Positions 1 through 6,714 of a stretch of DNA of 7,362 nucleotides are shown piece after piece. The DNA is taken from positions 1-7,362 of the forward strand of contig JADKBB010000060.1 of NCBI GenBank assembly GCA_016715195.1, in the 5' to 3' direction. This DNA is from Candidatus Villigracilis proximus. Its GTDB lineage: Bacteria > Chloroflexota > Anaerolineae > Anaerolineales > Villigracilaceae. The position numbers and the translations under genes were made by a program. The notes beneath the pieces are model-generated. The model saw only the letters and a list, made by a program, of their open reading frames with translations, ran no database searches and was not told where the DNA came from. Numbering within the stretch: position 1 is the first letter of the stretch; the number at the start of each line of letters is the position of its first letter.

Positions 1-1450
1 TCATCGGGCTCTGCGCGCAGGACCTCACTGGCGGCCTTGAAGAAGCCCGCGAAGGGATCAGTCCCGTCGCTACCGTCGCCGGGAGAAGGCGTGGCGCCCA
101 CCGCCGGCGTCGCGAGCGGCCGCTGCGACAGCCCCGCGATCGCCTGCGCGCTGAAGCTGTCCAGCGCCGCGATCGTGTCGGGATCGAGCACGCCATCGGT
201 CCGCAGGCGCGCTCGGGTCGTTCCGTTGCTCCACCGCTGGAAGCTCGCGAGCGCCTGCTGCGTGCGCGCCGTGAGCACGCCCGTCACGTCGGGCGAGTAC
301 GTGCTCCCCGTGCCGAAGTCCTTCGGGACGATCGCCTCGGGGTGCAGCTTTCGGAAGGCGACCAGGATCGCTTGCGCCCGCAGGATCGTGCCCGGATCGA
401 CGGTCGCTGCCGCAGGCACGGTGCCCGGAGGCGCCGTGGGCGAAGGCACCGCGCCGCCGGGGAAGGTCGGGAACTGCGAGAGCCCCTGGTGCGGCGCGGG
501 CGTCGGCGCGCCGCCCGGCGCGGGCCGCAGTTGCGGCGTGTCGGACCACGCGTCGGGGATGTTGATGATCTCGCCCGGCACGAGGCTCACCCACCCGAGC
601 TGCTTGCCGTTGGCGTCGCGCTTCATCGCCTTGTGCGGGTTCGCGTCGCGCAGCTCGCCGAACCAGCGCGATCGAGCCGCCGCGCCGAGCTTCTGCGCGA
701 TCCGCTGCATGCCGTCTCCCGCGACCACGGCGTACGTGCGCGTCGTCAGGTTCTGTCGCGGCGCGCCCGCGTCGTCCAACCAGCCCGTGTCCGAAGCGGT
801 CCACGCATCGGGGATGTTGATGACCTCGCCAGGCGTGAGCGTGAACCAGTTGCCCATCCCGCTATCCACGGGCTTGTGCGGGTTGACCTTCTGGAGCTCG
901 GTGAGCCAGTGGCGGCGCCGCTCGGCGCTGAACTTCCGCGCGATCCGCTGCGGCCAGTCGCCGCGCACGACCGTGTACACCTGAGCGGTCACCTGGGGAC
1001 GCCGCCCCCGATTGGCGGGGTTGCGCGAGAAGCGAGGATCGACGTCCTCGGGCTGCTCCGGCGCGTCGCGTCCGCTGCGCGAGGAGGCGCCGGAGAAGCC
1101 GAGCTGCGCGAGATCATCCCAGAGGTCGCCGGTGTCGCTCCCGTCCGCGGAGCGCTGCTTGACGACCGGCCAGCTCGCCGGGATCCAGAGCACCTCGCCT
1201 TGCGCGATGTCGCGCCACCAGCCATCGGGGCCGAGCGGCTTGTGCGGATTGGCGCCGCGCAGCTCGACCCACCAGCGCGGTCGCATCCAGCGCTCGCCGT
1301 CCCACAGCCCATGTCGGATCGCGATCGCCTCCGCGGTCGCGCGCACGACGTCCGGCGTGCCCGGCGCACGGACGTCGCTCCGCGCGACGAGGTAGCGATG
1401 AGGCGCGTCACCGGCGATCGGCCCCGAAGCCTCGCTCCCGTCCGACCTGG
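1..1450 (-). CDS. Gene B, C-terminal part: LysM-like modules 3-5 plus peptidoglycan-binding-like domain (3' end outside window)
   Basis: This frame is open from about 1450 to the left edge with no stop, so the gene continues beyond position 1. It holds three LysM-like modules. Module 3 (1394-1161) ends GEVLWIPASW. Module 4 (977-801) starts YTVVRGDWPQRIARKF and ends GEVINIPDAW. Module 5 (734-546) starts YAVVAGDGMQRIAQKLG and ends GEIINIPDAW. Each carries W-x-x-EL-x-x-x-NPHK in the middle. A Pro/Ala/Gly linker follows. A domain at about 398-138 with TARTQQALASFQRW and LRTDGVLDPDTIAALDSF resembles the PG_binding_1 (PGBD) fold. LysM and PGBD families bind peptidoglycan glycan or stem peptide, so a wall-associated role is expected. 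I saw no catalytic domain. It joins the upstream piece through an apparent one-base insertion near 1448, so this is probably not an independent gene. LysM confidence is high; PGBD confidence is moderate. Confidence 0.8.
1161..1394 (-). repeat. LysM-like module 3, paralogous copy of module 2
   Basis: This shares RSD-x-RAPGTPD, AEAIAIRHGLWDGERW and NPHKPL with module 2 at 1456-1692, and the DNA is also clearly similar. It has a longer first half than modules 4 and 5, with an inserted RAPGTPD loop. Confidence 0.85.
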
Positions 1451-1835
1451 CGCGCAGCCACGATCGGCCAGGGGCCCGGGATCCAGAGCTCCTCGCCCTG
1501 GCCGATGTCGCGCCACCAACCACGGGAGTTGAGCGGCTTGTGCGGATTGATGTCGCGCAGCTCGGCCCACCAGCGCGGTCGCGACCAGCGCTCGCCATCC
1601 CAGAGCCCGTGCCGGATCGCGATGGCTTCGGCGACAGCGCGCGTGTGGTCCGGCGTTCCCGGCGCGCGGAGATCACTCCGCATGACGATATAACGGCGGA
1701 ACGCGTCGAAGTCGGGATCGCCGGCGTCTTCCTCTTCGATCTCGTCGCCCTCCTCGTTCATCGAGGGATCCATGACGGCCGGCGGATTCACCATCATGCC
1801 GCCGGGGCGCACCCAGCGCGCACGCCGCGGGCGCC
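1408..1835 (-). CDS. Gene B, internal fragment: LysM-like module 2 with acidic lead-in
   Basis: Readable from about 1835 (RARWVRPGGMMVNPP...), it passes through an acidic stretch (NEEGDEIEEEDAGDPDFD) into a LysM-like module at 1692-1456 (YIVMRSDLRAPGTPD ... WAELRDINPHKPL ... GEELWIPGPWP). Past about 1450 this frame runs into an unrelated tail and a stop at 1408. The homologous text resumes in another minus frame (RSDGSEASGPIAGDAPHRY), so the stop looks like the product of a one-base insertion near 1448. An ATG/GTG cluster near 1812-1797 could be read as a start, but no clear ribosome site was seen and the continuity of the protein argues against it. The module is a near-duplicate of module 3. 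A peptidoglycan-binding role is inferred from the LysM-like pattern only. Confidence 0.65.
1456..1692 (-). repeat. LysM-like module 2, paralogous copy of module 3
   Basis: Partner of 1161-1394, starting YIVMRSDLRAPGTPD and ending IPGPWPIVA. High identity at both protein and DNA level points to a recent tandem duplication within gene B. Confidence 0.85.
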
Positions 1836-2270
1836 GCCCGCATCACCCGGCGCACGCGCCGACCGCGCACCGCTCCGGCTTCATCGAAGCCGCCTGCGTC
1901 GTAGTCGCCCGCGTCGTCGCCGGCCTCGTCGATGTCGCCCGCATCGAAGAACGCAGCCTCGTCGTCGCCGGCCTCGTCACTCCCGCATCGAAGAACGCGG
2001 CTTCATCGATGCCCGCTGCGTCCTCGAACGCGACCTCCTCGGGCCCCGCCGTCTCGATGCGCCGACGCCGCGCGAGCAGCTCGCGCACCCGACGCAGCGG
2101 GATCGAGTAGGGCACATAGCCGAACCAGCTCGGCGGGATCCGCACGCGCGGATCGCCCTCCGTGCGCAGCGGGTTCGCCGCCAGCAGCTCGCGCCAGCGT
2201 CCCCGGTCACCGACGAGCTTGAACGCGACGTCGATCAACGTCTCGCCAGGCAGCAGCAGGTACTCGCCGT
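1836..2270 (-). CDS. Gene B, internal fragment: LysM-like module 1 and second acidic tract (frame change at about 1981)
   Basis: Module 1 (2262-2125) reads YLLLPGETLIDVAFKLVG, then RWRELLAANPL and RVRIPPSWFGY. This is the ordinary LysM pattern: a Y-x-(V/L) strand, G-[ED]-[TS]-L-x-x-[IV]A, then W-x-x-L-x-x-x-NP and I-P. A basic helix follows (RRVRELLARRRRIE), then acidic repeats with EAAFFDAG twice. The second copy lies 44 bases after the first, so it is one base short of an in-frame 45-base unit. The first frame therefore degenerates near 1981 and the acidic text (SDEAGDDEAAFFDAGDIDEA) resumes in the next frame until about 1840. Module 1 begins upstream of the only in-frame TTG candidate (2238), so this piece is a continuation of the large protein to its right, across a one-base deletion near 2270, and not a separate gene. 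Confidence 0.65.
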
Positions 2271-4827
2271 CGTCGCGTCGACGCCGCGGACATCGCGCGC
2301 CTGCCCGACCAGGCCCGCCATCTCCGCGAGCACGCCTTCGGGATGCGCGCGGAGCTGCGGCACGAACATCAGCAGGCGGTGCAGCTCACGCTGCGACATC
2401 GGGCGCGCGAACGACATGTGATAGAGCGGCCGCGGGCGGCGGTTGCGCAGGAACGGCCACCACGCGGGCGCGCGACGCGCGTTGCCCGACACGAAGCGGG
2501 CGAGCGGAGGCGGCAGGCGCGGACGGACCGGCGCCGGGAGGATCGCGCGCTGGCGCCTGCGCCAGAGGAGATCGCGGAACGGGTCGAAGAAGCGGACCAG
2601 CTCGCGCGTCATCGGCGCACGCACGATGTCGCGGATCACGCGGACCGGCTCACGATGGATCACCCGCACCGGCCCGCGATGGATCACGCGAATGGGCTCG
2701 CGGTGGATCGGACGGACCGGCCCGCGGATCGGAACGCGCGGAGCTGCGTGAGGCGGCGGACCGTGCGGCGGCCTCGTCAGCGGCCGGTCGCGGCCGGGCT
2801 CGGGCCTCGCAGGCGGCCGGTCGCGGCCGGGCTCGGGCCTCGCAGGCGGCCGGTCGCGACCGGGCTGCGGTCTCGCGGGCCGCGGATCGGCGGCGTCTCT
2901 CTCGTCGGAGTCGCCGGCATCATCGAGGTCGCCGGCCTCGTCCTCGAGGTCGACGGCATCATCGAAGTCGCCCGCGTCATCGATGTCGCCGGCTTCGCCC
3001 TCGAAGTCACCCGCGTCGTCAGCGTCACCGGCCTCGATGTCGCCCGCGTCGTCGAGGTCGCCGGCATCATCGAAGTCACCCGCATCGTCAGCGTCACCGG
3101 CCTCGCCCTCGCCATCTGCGTCGCCCGCATCGTCCTCGGGGAAGCCGGCATCCACGCCTTCGAGAACACCGACATCGGCCTCGTCGGCGTCGCCGGCCTC
3201 GTCCCCCGCATCGTCAGCGGCACCGGCCTCGGCAGGGATCCACCCCGCTTCCTCACGCTGATCCCAGAGCGCCGCGAGCATGCGGCCCTTCCACTCGCGC
3301 GCGTCGACCTGCAGCAGGCGATTCAGTCGCTCTCCCTCGACCTGCTGGAAGACGCCGAGCGGATTGTCCCCGCGCTTCATCGCCTCCCCGACACGCGGCC
3401 AGCCACGCACGTGCCGACTCAAGAGCACGAACGGATCACCTCCGGGCAGGTGCGCGGGATCGAATGCAGGGCCCGCGGTGCGCTGCGCGGCGGCGAGGAT
3501 CTTGGTGAACAGCGCCTCGCGCTGCGCCATCTGCGCGCGCGCCGCCTCTTCGAGCAGCCGCGCATACGTCGCGATCGTCTGCCGGGCCCCGTCCGGCCCG
3601 TCTGCGTCGATCGCGCTGCGCAGCGCGGCCTCCGCCTTCTCGTCGAGCCCCTGGCCCGTGGTGAGCTCGTGCCACCACTCGCTCGGCTCGGGCGCCCTCG
3701 GCGCGTGACCGGCGGTCACGCGCAACAGCTCCTGCGGCAGCGCGGCAGCCACGTCGATCAGACCGACACCTGCGAGCCCGCGCACGACCCGCTCCCCGAG
3801 CCGGCCTTGACCGACCCACTGCGCGAGACCGCGCTGAAGATCGAAGACGGTCGTCGGAGCTGCGGCCGGCTCTTTCCGATCCGTGAGCCCACCGAGCGCC
3901 TGCTCGGCGAGCCCGCCGACCTTGCCCACGATCTCGGTCGCGCTGGTGGCCTTCGGTGCGCCCTCGCCACCCAGCACCGCGCCGAGCCCCTGATCGACGA
4001 TCGCGAGCACGGCGGCGGTCTCGCTGTCGTCGACCGGAGCGGCGGCTTCGGCGTGACCGGCGCTCGGTCCGGCCTTCGGTTGCGTCGACGACTTGCGCCC
4101 GGTGAGGACACCAACCGCTTGCTCCGCGAACGCGCCGAGCTTGCCGCCGAGCGGGTTGTTCGCTCCCTGCGGTCCGCCGTCGCCGCCACCGAAGAGCGCT
4201 CCGATCCCCTGGCTCACCGTCGAGAGAGCGTCGCCACCACCCTCGCCACCGAGCGACCCGAGCGCGCTCCCCAGGTCATCGATCAGCCCAGCGGTCTCTT
4301 GATCGAGGAGCACGCGACCGAGCCGAGGCGCGGTGCGCGTCCAGTCCAGCGGGTTCCAGTGCGGAGCGTGCCCCCACGCGCCCATGTACCGGAGGAACGC
4401 GGCTTCCCGAACCGCGATGGCTTCCGCCAGGTTCTCGCGCTCGATGTCGCGCCACACCGCGAGCGGATCGAGCTCGCCTTCGGTGAGCGCCGCAGCGAGC
4501 CGCGCCCACTGCTCCGGCGCGAAGCCCGCGCCGAGGGGCGCGAGCACGCCGAGCTGCTCGCGGTCGATGCGGCACGGCCCCGGCACTCGGCAGCCGAGCC
4601 CTCCCAGGCGCCGCACGAACGCCGCCTCGCGCGCCGCCCGCCGCGCCGCGCCACGGCGAAGCAGGATCTCGCGGTACACGTCCCATTGCCGGCCCGCTTC
4701 CCACGCCCTCCGGAGCCGCTCCTCGGAGCCGCGGCCGAACCCGTGCGTGATATCCCCACGGCAACACGCCATCCGCCGCATACGCACCCGGCGGCGGCGC
4801 GTGGATCGCGTACGGCGCCGGTGTCAT
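2235..4827 (-). CDS. Gene B, N-terminal and central part: giant modular low-complexity protein
   Basis: The chosen start is the ATG at 4827 (MTPAPYAIHAPPPGAY), which overlaps the gene A stop as ATGA. The reading moves to the long frame near 4755 (LPW then DITHGFGRGSEERL), best explained by one extra G in a GGGG run. Approximate residues: 1-150, helical, with a GFAPEQWARL motif shared with gene A; 203-318, two copies of a 42-residue Gly-rich unit; 330-530, helical and Ala/Leu/Arg-rich, with a third, weaker motif copy at 3371-3264; 535-645, Asp-rich repeats; 649-682, Pro/Arg repeats; 700-732, VRVIHRE-type repeats; then a basic, Trp- and Pro-containing region leading to LysM module 1. No signal peptide or clear membrane helix was seen. 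The stop at 2235 follows a frame change near 2270. I do not recognise a family for the N-terminal 840 residues. A spacer or scaffold role ahead of the peptidoglycan-binding modules is inferred. Confidence 0.75.
2633..2728 (-). repeat. 24-base tandem repeat, four copies (REPVRVIH-type unit)
   Basis: Four degenerate 24-base units (2633-2656, 2657-2680, 2681-2704, 2705-2728) encode eight-residue units alternating REP and RGP before VRVIH. The alternating hydrophobic/basic pattern (V-R-V-I-H-R) could form beta strands. Units abut with no spacers, so this is not a CRISPR array. Confidence 0.85.
2781..2879 (-). repeat. 33-base tandem repeat, three copies (Pro/Arg 11-residue unit)
   Basis: Units lie at 2781-2813, 2814-2846 and 2847-2879. 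The first two are identical and the third differs at a few bases. They encode PPARPEPGRDR-type units, giving a stiff, basic, proline-rich spacer directly after the acidic tract. Confidence 0.9.
2890..3225 (-). repeat. Asp-rich coding repeat tract in gene B
   Basis: About 110 residues are made of variants of a six-residue unit (DDAGD followed by F, L, A or I; for example DDAGDADDAGDF), encoded by degenerate 18-base units. The tract is strongly negative and nearly free of basic residues. The spacing of Asp and Gly loosely recalls calcium-binding Asp-rich repeats, but no RTX nonapeptide or EF-hand consensus is met. Confidence 0.85.
3873..4217 (-). repeat. Duplicated 42-residue Gly-rich unit in gene B
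   Basis: Copy 1 (4217-4092) runs from VSQGIGALFGG to AEQAVGVLTGRK. Copy 2 (3998-3873) runs from VDQGLGAVLGG to AEQALGGLTDRK. The two align gap-free over 42 residues. Each is a small amphipathic Gly/Ala/Leu segment closed by a basic RK; the function is unknown. Confidence 0.8.
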
Positions 4828-6283
4828 CTTTCGAGGCCCTGCGCGTCGTCCGCGAGCTCCGCATCCGGCTCGTTCGCACCGGCCGCCAGCACGTCCTCTG
4901 CGCCCGCGGCCCGCTGAATCGTGAGCTGGCGATCGCCGTCCGTTGCCCTCGTCATCGACGATGCTCGGGGGGTCGGTGACGAGCGCGCTCTGCGGCGCCG
5001 GCACCGGGGCCATGAGGGCGTAGGGCTCCTGCATCGGCGTCTGCACGGTCGGATGCCGGTTGGCCTCCCACTCGGCGAGCCACCTGCGGAAGGCGGCTTC
5101 CACGGCGTCGAGCCGGCGCCGCAGGTTCGCCATCTCGATCTGCTCGAAGACCGCCTCCACATCGCCGCTGCGCTCGAGCTCGCGGCGCAGCCGCTCCGCC
5201 TGCGCGGGGCTGAAGCCACGCGAGATGGCCTCGAACAGCGGCACGAGGGCGGGCTGCTCGATCGCCCACTGTGCCCGGAGCAGGCGCAGGAGGCGACGGC
5301 GCCGCTCGACGTGCGCGCGCTCGCGCGCCTCGCGCACCGCGCGATACGCCTCCACCATGGACTCCGCGCTGCCGCCCGGCAGGAAGGCGGACGCGATGCG
5401 CGCGATCTCCGGCGCGGTGAAGCCGTGAACCAGCCGCGCGAACGACACGCGCGCCGGGTAGTGCGGATGAACGCGCAGCGCATCGAGCGCGCGCGCGATG
5501 TCCTCCGTCGTGCCCGTCGCCGCCGCGAAGCCGAGGATCGAACGCTCGGCCAGGGGCCGATCGCGATAGAGCTGTCGCAACTGCTCGCCGTGGCGCTCGT
5601 GGACCGCGCGCAGGTGCCGTTCGAGTTGCCCCTTGGCCTCGTGCTCCGCCCACACCTGCGACGGCAGGCGCCGGGCGCGCGCGAGCTCCTCGTAGCGCTT
5701 CCTGTTGTGCGTGTAGAGCAGCAGGTCCGGCGCGTACCGGGACGGGTCGTGCTGGGCCCAGGTGGCGATCTGCTGATGCTTGGCGTCGCGCGTCGGGCGG
5801 TTCTTCCCAACGACATGAGCGGTGACACCGTTCACCAGCCCCACCGTCGCGCCGACGTGCGCGCCGCTCACCGGACCGACACCCGGGATCACCGCCGCGC
5901 TGGCGGCCTGACTTGCGCTCGAGCGCCGGTCCGAGCAGGCGTGCTCGCCACCGGGCCAGGTGCCTTTGTCCGCGCGAGGCGACGCGGCTGGGAGCCTGTG
6001 CCGCGGGGGCGGGCGGCGCCACCGAGGGCCGCCGAGAAGCGCTCTCGTTCAGGGCCGGTGCCGCGGGACTGACACCCTTCTCTGCCGCCTTGGCCGGCGG
6101 AGCGACCCGCGGCGCCACAGGAGCGCCCGCCTCCTCCTCGTGTAGAAGGCGAAGCGGGCGGTCCGTGACGCGCTCCACATCGCCGGCTTCTTCATCGAGC
6201 ATGAGCGCGCGCATCGAGCGGTCTTCCGGTCCATCCGCGCGCCCAGCTTCCTCGTCCCGAATCCCATTGTCGCTGTTCCCCAT
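4824..6283 (-). CDS. Gene A: hypothetical helical protein upstream of and overlapping gene B (frameshifted)
   Basis: About 486 codons. It starts at the ATG at 6283 (MGNSDNGIRDEEAG) with an acidic N-terminus carrying DEEAG/EEEAG motifs, then a Pro/Ala linker. Near 5930-5975 the frame changes. The body then reads through an Ala/Gly/Val stretch (AAVIPGVGPVSGAHVGATVG, glycine-zipper-like), a charged helical region (YAPDLLLYTHNRKRYEELAR) and two related helical units, GFTAPEIARIASAF and GFSPAQAERL...AEW (5217-5068). Near 4941 one extra base moves the frame to the true C-terminus (DRQLTIQRAAGAEDVLAAG ... DDAQGLER) and stop at 4824. The ATGA overlap with gene B implies translational coupling. An alternative start is the ATG at 6214, which has a GGAAG 8 bases upstream; the 6283 start has no obvious ribosome site but may be leaderless. 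I do not recognise a family or function. Confidence 0.7.
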
Positions 6284-6318
6284 GCACCATGTGTTAGCGA
6301 TTCATCCGCGCGGGTCAA
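6284..6318 (-). promoter_or_regulatory. Candidate promoter of gene A, possibly leaderless
   Basis: On the minus strand TTGACC (6318-6313) is followed after 16 bases by TAACAC (6296-6291). The first matches the sigma-70 -35 consensus at 5 of 6 positions, the second matches the -10 consensus at only 3 of 6. Transcription would begin at or next to the ATG at 6283, giving a leaderless message. This fits the lack of a ribosome site before that ATG. Confidence 0.3.
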
Positions 6319-6386
6319 CGCACCAGCATCCGATATCAGCACGGGCCCTGTTGATACCCGATATCGAACGCTGCGGCAGACTCTTT

Positions 6387-6468
6387 GGTTTCGATATCGG
6401 GGTTTCGGGTTTCGCTTTCGCTTCGGATATCCGGTTTCGGATATCCGGTTTCCGGTTTCCGATAACGA
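6387..6468. repeat. Heptamer-phased intergenic repeat with GATATC palindromes
   Basis: The tract is built from 7-base units of two kinds, GGTTTCG and ATATCSG. Four units run in phase at 6387-6414, then 12 irregular bases, then six more units at 6427-6468. It contains a perfect 14-base tandem direct repeat (GGATATCCGGTTTC at 6425-6438 and 6439-6452) and two perfect 10-base palindromes CGGATATCCG (6424-6433 and 6438-6447). Two further GATATC hexamers lie just outside, at 6332-6337 and 6360-6365. Confidence 0.8.
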
Positions 6469-6655
6469 ACGGAGATGATGGGTGCCGGAAGGTACCGGAA
6501 TGACGCGCCGCGCAACGCCGGCCGTGGCTCCGAGCGGCGAGCGGATCGTACCGTGACCTCGCACGTACACACCATTGTGGCTGCGCATTGGGCCGGCCTG
6601 CCGCGACACAGCGATCCCCGCGTCGTCAGATTGACGATTGACGTGCAAAATCGGC

Positions 6656-6683
6656 TTGTTGGCGCGCGGGGAAGCGCAATAAT
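6656..6683 (+). promoter_or_regulatory. Candidate promoter of gene C
   Basis: TTGTTG (6656-6661), a 16-base spacer and AATAAT (6678-6683) lie 31 bases before the ATG at 6715. They place a start of transcription near 6690, just ahead of the ribosome site. The match to the sigma-70 consensus is partial and the assignment is tentative. Confidence 0.3.
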
Positions 6684-6701
6684 GGACCGTTCGTTCTGGT
6701 C

Positions 6702-6708
6702 GGGAAGG
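6702..6708 (+). promoter_or_regulatory. Ribosome binding site of gene C
   Basis: GGGAAGG sits 6 bases before the ATG at 6715. This decides the start over upstream in-frame ATG codons (for example 6475), which would add unrelated, low-plausibility sequence read through the intergenic region. Confidence 0.6.
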
Positions 6709-6714
6709 CACCCA

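Larger units (their letters stand above)
6284..6714. promoter_or_regulatory. Divergent intergenic region between genes A and C
   Basis: These 431 bases contain no convincing coding sequence; open frames across them lack the composition of the neighbouring proteins. The region is visibly richer in A+T than its flanks. It holds the repeat tract at 6387-6468, possible promoters for the two divergent genes, and a tandem TTGACG pair at 6631-6643. The combination suggests a shared regulatory region, with gene C as a candidate regulator acting on it. That link is inference. Confidence 0.5.

Noticed and set aside
37..984. 315-codon plus-strand open frame with Cys/Ser-rich sequence
   Set aside because: Mirror of LysM modules 4 and 5 and the PGBD-like domain; its apparent internal repeats are the antisense image of the module repeats.
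342..1532. 396-codon open frame on the plus strand opposite the LysM modules
   Set aside because: The minus frame shows repeated LysM-like modules; the plus frame shows only Arg/Ala-rich text with no motif.
2633..2879. CRISPR-like short repeats
   Set aside because: Units abut with no spacers, differ in length between the two tracts and keep the reading frame, so they are coding tandem repeats.
2890..3225. RTX or EF-hand calcium-binding domain
   Set aside because: The GGxGxDxUx nonapeptide and the 12-residue EF-hand loop are both absent; only a general Asp/Gly-rich resemblance remains.
4276..4820. Continuation of the gene A main frame past 4940 down to 4276
   Set aside because: After about 4940 the text becomes Arg/Gly/Ala-rich antisense-like sequence, while acidic gene A C-terminus and gene B N-terminus fit the other frames.
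2343..4979. 878-codon open frame on the plus strand opposite gene B
   Set aside because: It is the antisense of a GC-biased gene. It is Arg/Pro/His-rich, reads antisense through the repeat tracts, and the minus strand has coherent repeats and a LysM lead-in.
6475..6714. Upstream in-frame start for gene C at 6475
   Set aside because: The added 80 residues have no similarity to the repeat units and run through the candidate promoter; the ribosome site supports 6715.
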